From Gavia stellata (Eukaryota; Chordata; Aves; Gaviiformes; Gaviidae), in the NCBI RefSeq assembly GCF_030936135.1, contig NC_082637.1, positions 11,297,001 to 11,361,000 on the forward strand: 64,000 nucleotides of DNA, written 5' to 3'. Made by a program: the position numbers and the translations under genes. The notes below the pieces were generated by a model. That model saw only the letters and a list, made by a program, of their open reading frames with translations, searched no databases and was not told the DNA's origin. Each line of letters begins with the position of its first letter. The stretch's first letter is position 1. Below, piece by piece: positions 1 through 11,930 of the stretch.

Positions 1-2972
1 TTTCCTCAAAAGCAGCATTCTGCAGGAAAGCTGGAAGCAGTGTGTAAATGCCCATGTGTCTGCAGGCAATTGCACACGTGGGGCTGTATTTGTGCACCCA
101 TGTCCATGCTTACGCATGCCTTCCTGCGCAGGTATCAGGGCCCAAGTGTGGGGCAAACTCCAGCACTTTTCTACAAGCCCTGCTTTTAGGGTAAAATTTA
201 GGGTAAATTGGAGCATCCCCATGTGCATGTTTTTTAACTGTCTTAGCCTAAGGCCCATTTAGCACCTGAAGGGAAAAATACGTCCGTGTGGCGTTTACAT
301 CTGCAGCCACGGAGACACCAGTATAGATTTCCTGTGCTGGCTCGCTCCTGCCATCTGCTCGTGCTTTACTGTTTGTGGTTGCAGACTGGGCCTCATTTCT
401 AGGGGGTTTTTGCAATTATTTCACAATCCCCTGACACCATGACCAGCACAACAAGGAGTCCCGCAGAAGGCAGGGCCAGCCTTGCAGCACTGGATGCAAC
501 GCGTCCCCAGCAAATGCAGCCCCGACTGACTCCCAGTGTGCGGGTGTCAGTTCCCAGGCTTCCCGCAAAGCCCAGGCCAGAGCGCAACCTCATCAATAAC
601 TTGGTTTAATGCTGTTTTCCCAAAGCAGACGGGAGCACAGAGCCCCTGCTTTGAGTAGGCAGTGCTTGTCAGATTTGGAGGGATAGGCTTGGCCGTGAGC
701 AAAAGACACCATGTACAAAAGTGTTTTGTGCCCCCATGTTTGCTGGCATCTCAGGACCTCTTGATGGGGATGGCTGAGCAAACAGGACAGTTTCACCTTG
801 CTGGGCAACGCAACTGCAAGAGAGGGGACTTGCATGCTCCCCCTCCCCTGTCACAGCAGCTCCCAGCCCCTGCACCCCGGGGATGCAGCGCCCAGGAGGG
901 CTGCAAAAGCCAGGACCCGGGGGATGACGGTGTGTAGGGCAGCTCCCCATGCCGCCCTTCCCACCCCACCAAAGCCCATCACAACAGTCAGAACGAGTGA
1001 GTTTTGTTGTAAAGGATATATTTTATTGCTTTGCATCCTGTCCAAAAGCCAGTTTGGCAGACGGCCGCATGCTCCCACGTGGAGGAGAGGGCAGCACGGA
1101 GCCAGCTCAGCGCCCATCCCGTACTCTGGGACGGTATCTTGGACTTCACAGTTTCTTTACACAGCCTTAAAATAACAGACCTAAATGCCCACCTAATAAA
1201 GCAATCAAGCCAGATAAACGTGCTTGATAGAAACACTCAGCTACAAGCTTTACTCAAGCCAACACACAGCCTTTGCTGATACTGTTAAGCCCTGCAAATT
1301 CTATTATTGCAATTATATGACTTAATAGACCTTTACTGACCAAAGTCCACGTCTGAAGTCTATGCAAGCAAATAGTACTGCGGCTGCGGTACAGCCCTTC
1401 AACTTGCTCCTTCTCGGCACGCTGGAGGAGGTTTGCAAGCACAGGGAGATGCCATTTCCCCTCCAGCCATGTCTCAGGGATCTGTCCCCCCTCTACTTGC
1501 AGTCCCACCTTATGGTGTCCTCGGGTTAGTGACTTCTCATTGTACTAAATAAAGGTTTGGGATAGATCTGCTCTAAAATGGCTGCAGTGTGTCTGCAATG
1601 AATTTTGCAAAGTCTTCTATTCCCCCACCTGCACAGCCTCACATTCAGTTTTCACCATGTGGGCTTTTCAGACTTGGAAAGGAAGTAGATGAGAGTTTGG
1701 GTTTTTTTCAGAAGACTAGGCGTTTGGCTTAATAATGTCTGTATCTCTGACAACAGCAAAATTGAGGAATATAAAAGGGTAAAATTCCACTAAAATTAAC
1801 GATTTGTTCTGATTTCGTTGCGATTTTGTACCTAAAAAAAATTAAAAATCAAAGGGACAAATCCTGACTATCTTCCTCCAAACTACACTGCAACAGCACG
1901 CTATAAACGCTGAAGGGAAAGCCTAGAACAGCCCAGACGTACAGCCACACTGTCACCCCAGCTGTCCCCAAACTCTCCATCTCAGCCCCTATTAATTACC
2001 CTGGGAGGAAGCACCTAGCAGGTGGGACCTGCCTGGCACCCCACAGCCCTGCAAGCTGGAAAGGAGCGAACAGGTGAGAGGGAAATGAAACGCAGCCATT
2101 GCTTATTTGGTAGAAAAATAAAAGCCGTCTTCCAGAAAAGCCAGCCTACAGCATAAAGGGTACTCTGTGAAGCACAAGGAGCCAGAAGTAGAGCCTTCCA
2201 GGAAGACTGAATGAAAGCACAGTCTTTAAATATAAATACAAATGTATAAACCCCCAAAAAAGTGTCGTAGGAAAAGCTGCCATCCTGCCAGGCTACAGAA
2301 ATCCCCTCTGGTGGGAAGGCTGCCCACTTCACCCTTGGGACTGTGGGTCAGCTCCCGCGTGGGTCCAGGTCCCCGCTGGCCTGGCCGTGGAGCAAGCGAG
2401 GACCTGGGTGCCCCCCGCCAACGAGAGCACCCAGCCGGTGCAGGAGGTCCTGGCTGGGGGGATCTCTGTGGCAGGAACGGCAGCACCGAGGTGGCTGCAG
2501 AGCAGAGGGTGGCCCCCTCGGCCAGCCCCGTCCTCGCCACGGGGCCAGCGGGCGGGTGGGTGGTGTGTCGATGTCCATTGCCGGGCGGTGGGTCGGTCGT
2601 CGGTGAGGAAGGCATCCGTCCTAGGGGAGAGGAAGGCAAGGAGGGGGCAGTGAGGTGGAGAGGGTCTCAGCGAGAGCGCCCACCCCAGCCAGGGACCATT
2701 GCCTTGCATGACATGCCTTGCCCGTCTCCAAGCATTGCCTTGCCCCAGCAGCTCCAGAAAGAAATCTGATTTTAAGGCAAGCACAGAGCAGGAGGGAGCT
2801 GTGTCCTAGGCACCTCCACGCTCAGCCACGGCTGTGGCAGCCCCGCCAGGCTGGGTCCCGGGAGATGGACACCCACCATCCCACAGGGAAGGATTGGGGA
2901 TGGGGGGGCAGCACCCTCACCCCATCACCCTGCTGCCCCCCTCTCCCCCCTGCCTACCTTTTCAGGCCTAAC
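1..2972. other. Flank downstream of the chemokine; no coding sequence recognised
   Basis: Short open frames only, with no conserved protein signature. AT-richer sequence at about 1150-2270 gives way to GC-rich sequence from 2280. If the CCL21-like gene has a spliced or long 3' UTR it would lie here. In mammals CCL19 lies on this side of CCL21; no CCL19 exon is visible before the window edge. Confidence 0.5.
1022..1027 (-). terminator. Possible polyadenylation signal (AATAAA, minus)
   Basis: AATAAA on the minus strand, followed downstream on that strand by a TGTTGTGATGG-type GT-rich stretch. It is the first canonical signal I see downstream of the chemokine stop codon, about 1.95 kb away. It could end a long or spliced 3' UTR, or be unrelated. 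Confidence 0.3.
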
Positions 2973-4036
2973 TTAGACCCGCTGCCGCTTCTGCCGCTTG
3001 GGTCTGCCCCCAGCACGCGGGGAATGTCCCTTCCTCTTGTCATTCTTCACCTTCTTGTCCAGGTTCTGTATCAGCTTCTGGACGGTGGGGTCAGTGGGAG
3101 AGGCGCAGATTTTCTTATTCTTCTTGGTGGTAAACCTGGGGGTGCAGGCAGAAAGGTTTGCTGGGGGGTGGGTGGGGGGGAGGATATGGGGACGGAGGAT
3201 TTGGCTGGAGCCAAACTGCACGGGATGGTCCCGACCGCAGCAGGGTACTCACACGACAGCACGCAGCAAACATCCCGACTCAGGTCCCTGGAGGCTGTAG
3301 GACTTCACCCAGCTGCTGGGGATGGTTTTTCGGCTGTTCTTCAGGCAGCAGTCCGAGGCTGAGCTGCCAATGCCTGGGAGCAAGGCGGGAACATGGGATT
3401 TGGGACCCTCACCAAGCCAGGACACCTTCCCAGCCCGAGGGGAGCACAGCATGGCCAGCTGATGGCACAGGGCTTGCTTGGTGTCATTCATGGGAGAGAT
3501 GCTAGGGCAGCACGTGAGGGTGGGAGCTGTCAACCCCAGTGCCCAGTTGCAGGTCAGACCCTGCCCTGAGGATATGTTGACACCAATTTCACTGCCAGAG
3601 GAGGGGAAACTGAGGCAGAGACGGGCTCCTTGCAAAGGGAGTGAACCTATTCTCCTGCCTGCACCATTCAGCTTGGAGTTCTGCTGCCCCACCAGCCACG
3701 TGCACACGCACACATGCTCCCAAGCCAAACAAGCACTGCAAGCCAACGCCACACACCAACCAGGCGTGCACACACACACACACACCCCCCCCCTACACAC
3801 AACTGCACTGCAAACCCCACACCCCCAGCCATGCACGCAGCCAAATGTACCACAAACACCCCCCATGCACTGTGACCGCACCACCCAGCACCCGGCACAG
3901 ACCCCGCCGAGCACCCATCCCCTGTCCCATCCCACCCGCAGGCAGGCAGGAGGGCTTCGCGCCCCTCACCTTGAGCCTGGGCGATGAGGAGGGTAGCAGC
4001 CAGCAGGAGCAGCGGCAGGAGGAGGCGCAGAGCCAT
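2973..4036 (-). CDS. CCL21: CC chemokine, CCL21-like (CCR7 ligand)
   Basis: Secreted chemokine of the CCR7-ligand group, which guides lymphocytes and dendritic cells into lymphoid tissue. Coding exons on the minus strand are 4036-3970, 3373-3253 and 3135-2973, joined by GT-AG introns in phases 1 and 2, giving 116 residues. Residues 1-22 are a leucine-rich signal peptide ending AQAQ. The mature protein has a DCCL motif (C31, C32) with C57 and C73 completing the four-cysteine CC pattern, and QGPESGC resembles the CCL21 QxPSxGC segment. The tail from residue 90 is strongly basic, as in CCL21, but has no fifth or sixth cysteine. CCL19 is the main alternative; the basic tail, and its position as the chemokine nearest PHF24 and on the opposite strand, favour CCL21. 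A donor-like AAAAG/GTAGGC lies just past the stop, so a further 3' UTR exon is possible. Family assignment is firm; CCL21 versus CCL19 is less so. Confidence 0.85.
3769..3785 (+). repeat. Short (CA)n in chemokine intron 1
   Basis: About eight CA dinucleotides followed by a C run, inside the first intron of the CCL21-like gene. Confidence 0.8.
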
Positions 4037-4112
4037 GGCGGGTGCCGCGGGTGCTGAGCTGGGCAAGGCTGGGGAGCAGGACGCAGACTGCTGCCTTGTG
4101 CTGAGGTTGCTC

Positions 4113-4121
4113 CTATTTATC
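4113..4121 (-). promoter_or_regulatory. TATA-like box of the CCL21-like gene
   Basis: The minus strand reads GATAAATAG about 77 bases upstream of the chemokine start codon. A start site 25-30 bases downstream, near 4085-4090, would leave a 5' UTR of about 50 bases. No competing ATG lies between this box and the chosen start. Confidence 0.6.
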
Positions 4122-4135
4122 TCCGGACGCTTTGC

Positions 4136-4145
4136 TTTCATTTTC
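4136..4145 (-). promoter_or_regulatory. ISRE-type IRF site (GAAAATGAAA)
   Basis: The minus strand carries GAAANNGAAA, the core bound by IRF and IRF/STAT complexes, 15 bases upstream of the TATA-like box of the chemokine gene. Its position fits interferon-responsive control. The match is visible in the sequence; function is inferred. Confidence 0.5.
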
Positions 4146-4207
4146 GGCCAGCCTGGCAGGCAGCCCACCAGCCGGCCGAGGGCTGGGTGATGGAGAAGCG
4201 GGAGGGT

Positions 4208-4217
4208 GGGGGATTCC
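4208..4217 (+). promoter_or_regulatory. Kappa-B site (GGGGGATTCC)
   Basis: This decamer fits the NF-kappa-B consensus GGGRNWYYCC at every position and lies about 87 bases upstream of the chemokine TATA-like box. Mammalian CCL19 and CCL21 are known targets of the lymphotoxin-driven RelB/p52 pathway, so a promoter-proximal kappa-B site makes sense. Binding is inferred. Confidence 0.5.
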
Positions 4218-4759
4218 TGTAAGCTGTGAGCCCCCCCTTTACAGACGCGTCCTGTCTTGTTCCCAGCTGCCCATCACGGCGCGGGGTGCCAGCTGAGGGG
4301 CACACCGGAGACACAGCCCCCATCATAGCTAGATGAGTTTGTGGGCTCCTGTTTCCTATCCGGTCCTGCAACCTGCCGCTACCTGTTCTCAGAGGGTCGG
4401 TTGTTGCTGCTTGCCTGTTTGTTCCCCAGACAGGGACCCTGGCAGGTGGCCAAGCCATTAGGGAAACCAAGGACTCAATCTGTTTTGCTTCCCCACCTTG
4501 CATTTTGCTCCCCAGCCAAGCCACCCACCCCACACAGGTGAGAAGGGGCTCAGGGTGACCCCACGTCCCAGACCCCTGAGCCTCCATCCCTGTCCAGCTG
4601 CCTCGGGGGCCTCCCCAAACAGATGAACACATCTGTAGGGCTGGGATGTGCAGGGGCTGGACTGAAAATGGGGCTGGGGGAGATAGCACAGCCCACCGTG
4701 CACTGGTGCTGATGCCAAAGTGCGGGGAGCTGAGGATGAGTGGGGACTTCAACCAGCTG

Positions 4760-4830
4760 GAGGAACGGGCTGACAGGAACCTCCTGAGGTTCAACACAGA
4801 CAAAATGTGAAGTCCAGCAGGTGGGACGGT
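4760..4830 (+). mobile_element. Degraded CR1 LINE fragment (plus)
   Basis: The stretch around GACAGGAACCTCCTGAGGTT matches the sense strand of the CR1 reverse-transcriptase region (usual form: gacaggaacctcatgaggttcaac), ending in a frame-broken copy. It lies head to head with the next fragment. The limits are approximate. Confidence 0.5.
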
Positions 4831-5029
4831 GTGGCAAGAGGGGGGCTATGCAGAAGTGGACACAGAGGAGCTGAATAGGAGCCTTTAGGGCACCCCTGTG
4901 GTGGCAAAGGCCACCCAAAGAGATGGCCACATGGCTGGACCAAGCACTGAGCAACTTGGTGAAACACCAGTCCTGCTCTGAGCGGCGGATGGCCAGAGAC
5001 CTCCACATTTTCATGCGATTGCCAGGGCA

Positions 5030-5165
5030 TGGTCTGGAGGAGACCAAGGATGGAGGTTTCACAACTGTTTGGGCAACGTGTTCCAGTGCTTGAAATGTTC
5101 TCGTGTTGAAAACATTTTCGCCACTATTTGATTGAAATTTCCCTTGATGCATCCAGTGCCACTGC
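5030..5165 (-). mobile_element. Old CR1 LINE fragment, 3' part (minus)
   Basis: Contains the degenerate 'ggcaacctgttccagtg' landmark of the antisense CR1 3' region, followed by the diverged segment that normally reads through the UTR. It is much more diverged than the copies at 12 kb and 53 kb, so it is probably an older insertion. Confidence 0.5.
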
Positions 5166-5169
5166 CTCT

Positions 5170-8100
5170 CACCCTGCCCCGGGGCCCCTCCAAGAAGAGC
5201 CGGGCACGGGTGTCTCTCCAGCCCCCCCCAGGTAGTCAGCAAGGAGCCCCTTTTGCCATCCCATCCCCAGCTTCACCACCCCACCGCTCACAGCCCTTCC
5301 TCACCTGCCCTGGCCTCCAGCTCCTCGGCCAGCCCCGCTCCCACTGCTTGTGTCAGCCGTGTCCCGGGAGCCCTGATGGGATGCAGAGCTGTGATGGGGT
5401 CTCCCCATGCCAGCGGGGGCCGAGCCCCTTCCCCAGCCCCACTGCCTGCGTCCTGGGGTGCACCCCAGGACTTTTCACCGGTTCCTGATAAGGACCCTCA
5501 TAAACAGTTATCAAGGGCAATGAGTAACCCAGGGGAAGACCAAAGTCCCGGCTGCTGTAGAAAGCAGAGCCGCAATAAGATGCCCAGGGTCTCGCCCCCC
5601 TTAGCGGGGAGAAGGCAATGCTGGCGGCATGGTGGGAGGGCTCACCAACAACTGCCCTGCAGCCCTCTCTTGGGCAAGGAGACTGGCAAGCTGCAGTGGC
5701 TTGCTGCCTTCCTCGGGGACAAGTTGGGTGTCTGGGGCAGCATGGGATCCAGGGCTGCGTGCCTGCAGCTTCCCCCATCGCCCATGAAGAAGAGAAAGGG
5801 TGCTGGGGGCTACCCACATGCCCAGCGCCCGGATGGGAGGAGGCAGCTCCACACACACTCATGCAGCACCAAGGTCAATGTGGCTTCAGGCAGCAGCCCC
5901 TGGGCATGCAGCAGGCACAAGCCATGGGCAGCAGCCAGTTGCCTGTGGATGCATCTCCCCAGGGTGCCTGGGAGCACGGGGAACTGGTCCCAGGAGGCAT
6001 GCTATGTGCTGCCACCCATCCCTCCAACCCCAAAACACGGGTGGCATCAGGACAGGGCAGGAAAAGGAGAGCCACTGGCTCTCACCATCTTTCCAGCCTT
6101 TATTTGTGCAACCTCTCCAGGCAGCAGTGCCCAGCTGAGCACCTGGATGAACCCTTGCCCTTGCCACAACTGGGACACTGTCCCACTGCAGATCTGTGTG
6201 CTGGAGAAGCTGGGGGAGCACTGATTCCATAGGCATCCACCCTGGTGAAGTGTGTCCCACAGACTATGTGGTATGAGGACAAGGGATGTGGAGGGAGGGG
6301 AGACATGTCACAGGTTGCCCCCAGCACAGACAGGTCCAGCCCAGGGCTCCCTCCACTCCTGAAGGAGCCCAGGAGAGCTCTGCGGTCCCAGCGTGGAGCC
6401 CAGCTCCATTCCTTGCCCAATCCCAGCCCCAGCCGCAGCAGCAGGCGCCTGGAAAGTCCCTGGCTCTCTGCATGTTTTCAAGACACCGCAGCAGCATCCT
6501 CTGACCAGAGGCCAGCCCCAAATACGGTCTGAGCTGCTGAGGAGGGTCAGGGCACGTGTTTGCTTCACAGGCATCAAACTTTGGCAAGTGTCTGGTTGCT
6601 GCAATTTGCGCCCCAAAGAAAGCAGCCAGCTGAGCAGACCCTCACTCAGTTCCTCCAGGGAAGGTGGATTGGAGAGGACCCAGGAGGGAACAAACTATGG
6701 GCAGGGGTACTTGGCCATTGCTCTGGCTAAGCAATGCAGATGCACCTGCATGCCTAACCTGTAGGGTCCCATGGAAACTGGCACGGAGGTCCGTGCCCCA
6801 TCTCTGCTCCTGCCTCCCTTCTCTCAGAGACCCCAGTTCACTCATTCCTCTCCTAAGTGCCTTGCTCTCACCTGTCCCCCCAGCTCAGGGAGAAAGCATG
6901 GAGCTTCTGGCAATGAGAGAGGGGTGACCATTCCTGTTTGCAGGGGTGGTCACAAGGCAGACCAAACTTTCGGGATACATAGGAGCTGCCAGGGGTGGGG
7001 GGTGGAAGCAAGGCTTTTTACGGCTCTCCAACACCAGCAGCCTCCAGCAGCCACTCTGACCAGGCACAATTTCTTGCATGCACCCACATACCATTTCTCA
7101 CCAGCCTGGGCTCCTGCAGCCACCAGCCTTTTCCCAGAGCTCAGAGGTGCAGGATGGAGACAGACACAGGGAGGAGGACATAACCAGACAGCGTGCCCCT
7201 CTGAGGTGTCTCAGCTACAGGGAACCCCTTTCTGGCCCCAGGGTTTGTGTCAGACACCACACAGAGCCTTTACAACAGGGCTTCGTGCAATGGTCCCTCC
7301 AGTTACCCCCATGCTTGGGCAGCCCAGCTCCAGCCCTCAGTGCATCCCTGTTGTGGAGGGACCTCCAGACTGCAGGAAGAGGGGAGGGTGTCCTAGGCAG
7401 AGACTACGGTGTCTCCGCACACCTAGTGTGCAAAAACAGTGGGACCATAGCAAAGGTCACCAAACCGCCTTGCTTGTGAGCCTTTCCCAGGCAGTGAAAC
7501 CACTGTGGGAGCTTGTAGGGACTCACTCAAGCCTCCATCCCAAATGCTTCCCATGTTCACACCCCACACCGCAGCACCAGAACCTCGAGTGCACCTACAA
7601 ATTACTTCCCTGGCTCCCAGCATTGCAGTTCCCTGGCATCTCACCCTGTAATGCCTGGAGATCCTCTATCCTGACCCCACAGCCTTCTGCTCATCCAGCT
7701 CTGGGCTGCCCTTCAGCCCTGCAAAAGCCCCCAGCTCTTCCCCGCTTAACCAGACAGCGGGGTCTGCTCGGGGTCTGGCTTGAGGCTGGGAGCAGAGGTT
7801 CCTCGGGTGCATGCATGGACCGAAGGCATCGAGGGGAGCCAACCAGGGGACTGGGAATTTCCCAAATCCTTCTGGACGCTGCCTCCAAGTTAAAGTCACT
7901 GCTAACAGGAACAGGGTCGCGCAGCTCTGCTCAACCAGCTGATCAGCAAATTCCTTCCTGCAGAGGCCCCGATTCCCAGGACCCAGCGCAGAGGTAGTTT
8001 GCAAAGTCCAGCATGGAAAACCCCCATGGCTGGGAAGGGGAGCGGGCTGCCTGCCAGGCACACCGTATAGAAATGCCGTATAGCAAAACGGTCCTTGGGA

Positions 8101-10560
8101 AGCGGGAAAGAATTGCTGGAAGCCAGTAGCACACGAGCCGGGCAGCCTCCCCGCTGGCTGCCGCACCGTCCCCCAGCGTTCGATGAGGCTGATGGGAAGA
8201 ACGGGATGAGCACAACATGCTGGGAAGAGCAGGGAAGCCGGCTCCCCGGGAGTCCCCTCCCTGTGCAAGGGCGCTGGAGCCAGGGGGGTTAGAGAGGGTC
8301 TTTGGCCAGGAGAAGTTTGCACCCCACATGCCTCCGGTGAAAATTTGGTTTCCCAGCTGGGTGTGGGTGCAAGGAGTTAACTCTTTGGTTGCTAGCATGC
8401 CTGCAGAGCAGCTCAGCCGCTCTGGGGCAGGACAGGCTCGCTGCTGGAAAATGTGCACAGCGGTAGCGAGCAGGCTGAGAAGGACCTGAGCGGGTCCTGC
8501 ACCATGGAAAGATGCCCTCTTCCTACAGCATCTTCTGCGTGGTGCTGCCTGTAGTGCTCCCTCAGACCCAAAACCAAGGGACTGGGCAGGATCTGTGTTT
8601 TGTCTTTCCATGGAAAGCATGTGGTCAGGATTGCTCAGCTCTCACCCCTCCTGATCCAGGCATTACCCAACACGCGGGATCCTTTGGGCTCGAGCTGTTG
8701 TGAGTGTGCACATTTGTCACTACGTCACCAGGAAATGTATTCGGTGCTGAAAGGGGTGATGGCTTAGAGCCTGTCCCTCCATGGCATGGTGGAGACCTCC
8801 AGGGGGTGGCCAAGGTTCGTTGTGGAAAGGGGACATGGCAAGAGGCTCTTGCTCTTGGCAGAGATGCTAGGCCAGGGAGTGGGAGACACTGCAGGGAAGA
8901 GGGGTTCAACTGCTGTTTGCATAACCCTCCAAAAGCTGTGTCCCTCTCAGCCAGTCCTCAGCCCTTCCACCAGAGTTCCAGCCCTCCCTCTTCCACCGAG
9001 AAGCAAGTCAATCCTCCATCCAGAAATCCCACAGTTCCTCGTACGGCAGTGTAAAACTCAGTGGAAACTGCTGATGCCAACCCAGCCTTCACTGAAAGTG
9101 GAGATGTAACAAGTTACAAATCCTCTCATGGTAAAGCGAGCAGCAGCACCCAAAGCAAGGCATGGCGTGCATGCCAGACAAGCCAGGAGCTCTGCGCAGT
9201 TTGGAATGGGTGGGTTGGCTGGGCTCTGTCCAAGCTGGGATGTGCACACACGTACACTTCGTGCAAAGGCATCATCCTGGCGTGTGAATTTAGAGACTCA
9301 AGAAGCTGCCGAGAAAAAAGCCGGCTGAGTGTTGTTGGAGAGGAAACTGCTCCTTTTCCATCTCGGGACATCGGACTTTTACTTGACATCAGGCAGATCC
9401 ATGCTGCAGACGCCCAGTGTCCGCCCAGCAGCCGCTCAGCCCCACACTCCTGGCACGAGCTCAGCTCCATGGGCTGGAGAGCCCAGATCCAGCATCCAGA
9501 GTAAACAGCACTGGCACACACGGCAAGTTCATCGGTGGAGGGGCAGGCGGTGGAAATGGTGACAGAGGAATTAAAGACAGCCAAAGGGAAATGAAGCAAA
9601 ACATCGAGAAGGCTCTGGAGAATTTGCAGAAGACATTAGAGCAACACATAAACTAGGAACTGGATATGTTTCAGCCAAGACTGGAAAACACCAGAGAAGG
9701 GGTCTGCTCCTGGTGATGGCTCAGCCGGCCGCCCCAAACAGGAAAGCAGCCACCCAACACCCAGGCAGCTGTCGAAGATGCAAAAGGCAGAGAAAAAGCA
9801 AAGAGATGAAGTCCCACAGGGCTAGGAGCTGCCAGGCACCGACACCAGGCAGAGACCCACCGCGTTGCCTGCCAGCTTCATGGGCCAGGAGTACCTGGAC
9901 TTGGCATCAGAGGGAGCACTGGTGCCAGGAGGGCACACGAATAGCGTCCTGCTCAGTCCTTCCCAGCAGCCTGCACAGAAAGGAAACAGCTGCTGGAAGG
10001 GACGGAAATGGATGGGGGGGCTCTGGGAGCCCAGCTCCACACTGGACGTCTCATCCTGCCTGGACATAATTAAAAGATAGGAAGAAGTTATATACTCCAT
10101 ACCTAAATATAACTGGTCATTAACAGTAATTCAGATCAGCAGGCAAAACAAAGCAGCTGTCAAAACCCTGCAGTAGCTGAGTCCAACATGGGGGCAGCAC
10201 TTGAAGACATGAGGATTGACCTGAGGGTCATTTTGGCACCCAGGCAGACAGCAGTAATGCAGAGGGAATGCCCTGCACCAAAAAGGAGACCCACACGATG
10301 CACAGCAACCTCCTCCCAGGCACACACAGAGCAGCAACTAACTCAGGTGCACCAAAGACCTGGGGAGTCAAGACGAGCCATTTGACCTGACCATCAAATT
10401 GTTCTCCAGGAGGAGGCAGATGGGAAGAGGCACCCACCTGAACACGGGTAAAACAGTGTTTGGAGCCTGCCAAAGCCCCGCAGACCCTAAAATGGCAACT
10501 CTGGGTAAGTCAGTTTGCAAGCCTCTCCTGGAGGGTGCCTGGCTTAGGCATCAGGAGGAA
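5170..10560. other. Intergenic; long GC-driven open frames, no gene recognised
   Basis: Contains long open frames, for example plus-strand 5253-6224 (323 codons) and 6771-7997 (408 codons). They are proline-, serine- and glutamine-rich, lack domains or motifs and overlap open frames on the other strand, as expected in GC-rich noncoding sequence. I see no tRNA, rRNA or recognised mobile element. Confidence 0.5.
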
Positions 10561-10562
10561 GG

Positions 10563-10882
10563 GGAGATACACCACCATACCCCCCCGATGGGTCCCATCC
10601 CAACACCTTGGCAGTAGAGCAGAGCCCGCATGTTGCAGAGGTCTGGAGGAGCTCAGGGCTGCCAAGACGAGACTGCACCCAGGCCCTGTCATGTGTCCCT
10701 CAGAAACGACTGACTGTGGTCACAGTCACAAAGGGGAATTTACCCCTCCAAGAATACCACGAGAGCTGCAGCCCCGATTTCCATCTGTGCAGGGCTCTGC
10801 TCCAAGCCTGAAGGTCCCTGCTTCAAGCCCGAAGGTCCCTCTGGCAGTTGCCAGCATTGCAAAGCCTCACATGGCTGCACCA
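10563..10882 (+). repeat. Unidentified dispersed repeat, copy 1
   Basis: Shares extended blocks with 15842-16122, such as CCCAACACCTTGGCAG, GTTGCAGAGGTCTGG, CAGGGCTCTGCTCCA and GTTGCCAGCATTGCAAA, in the same order and orientation. I estimate about 70-75% identity by eye. It does not resemble CR1. It could be an old LTR, another transposon, or a local duplication. Confidence 0.6.
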
Positions 10883-11930
10883 AGGCAAGGTTACAGAGGC
10901 AAAAAAGAGGTTTGCGAGACCAATTGATACGGTTGGCATTAATTGATAGGCAGGGAAAGCATGCTTGGGACATGCTGCTGTCTCCGCTGCCGACAACTAC
11001 CTTCCATCTAACACCTGATCACATAGACAAATACCACAGTCCCTGAAGCCCCTCAGGACACAGCTCTGGCAGATATGGTCCATGCCATGCCCCTTGGGTT
11101 TCTCTCTCCACTCAGCAGGAAGACGAGGCCAGATCCAAATCTTCCCATGGATTCCCAGAGACAGATCATTTGCTGCCTGTTCCCATCTCTTCCCACTCTC
11201 TCCAGAGCCTTATTAGACTCAGGGTTAGTGCTGAGTTGGGCAGGACGTGTCCCACCAACAACTCACAGCAGTGGCTTCACCCTCTCATCACAGCACAGGG
11301 GTAGCACAGCTCTAACTTAAAAATAGCCTGATCTGCTGTAGGGATTAACCCCAGTAAGCAGCTAAACCTACAGCTCGCTCACTGCACCCCAGGTGGGATG
11401 GGGTAGAAAATCAGAAGGGTAAAAGTGAGAAAACTCTTGACTTGAGATAAAAGACAATTTAAAAGCTGCATGCACAAGCAAAGCAAAATAAGGAATTCAT
11501 TCACTACTTCCCATCGGCAGGCAGGTGTTTAGCCACTTCAAGGAAAGCCTTCGTCATGCTGATGAAGTAAATACCTTCACCACATGTAGCAGTTACTTGG
11601 GAAGACAAATGCCATAACTTTGAACATCCCCCTTTCTCCTTATTTCCACCAGCTTTTATTGCTGAGGACACCACCATATGGTATGGGATATCCCTCTGGT
11701 CAGTTGGGGTGAGCTGTCCCAGCTGTGTCCCCTCATAACTTCTCATGCACCCCCAGCTTACAGAAAAGGCTTTGAGACTGTGCAAACACTGTTCAGCAGT
11801 AACTAAAACACCCCTATGTTTTCAACACTGTTTTGGTCACAAATCCAAAACACAGCACAATACGAGCTACTAGGAAGAAAATTAACTTTATCCCAGAAAA
11901 AAATAGTACAATCTCTACCCCTTATTCATA

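Noticed and set aside
6771-7997. 408-codon plus-strand open frame
   Set aside because: Biased composition, no domain or motif, overlapping open frames on both strands and no splice or promoter context; typical of GC-rich noncoding DNA.
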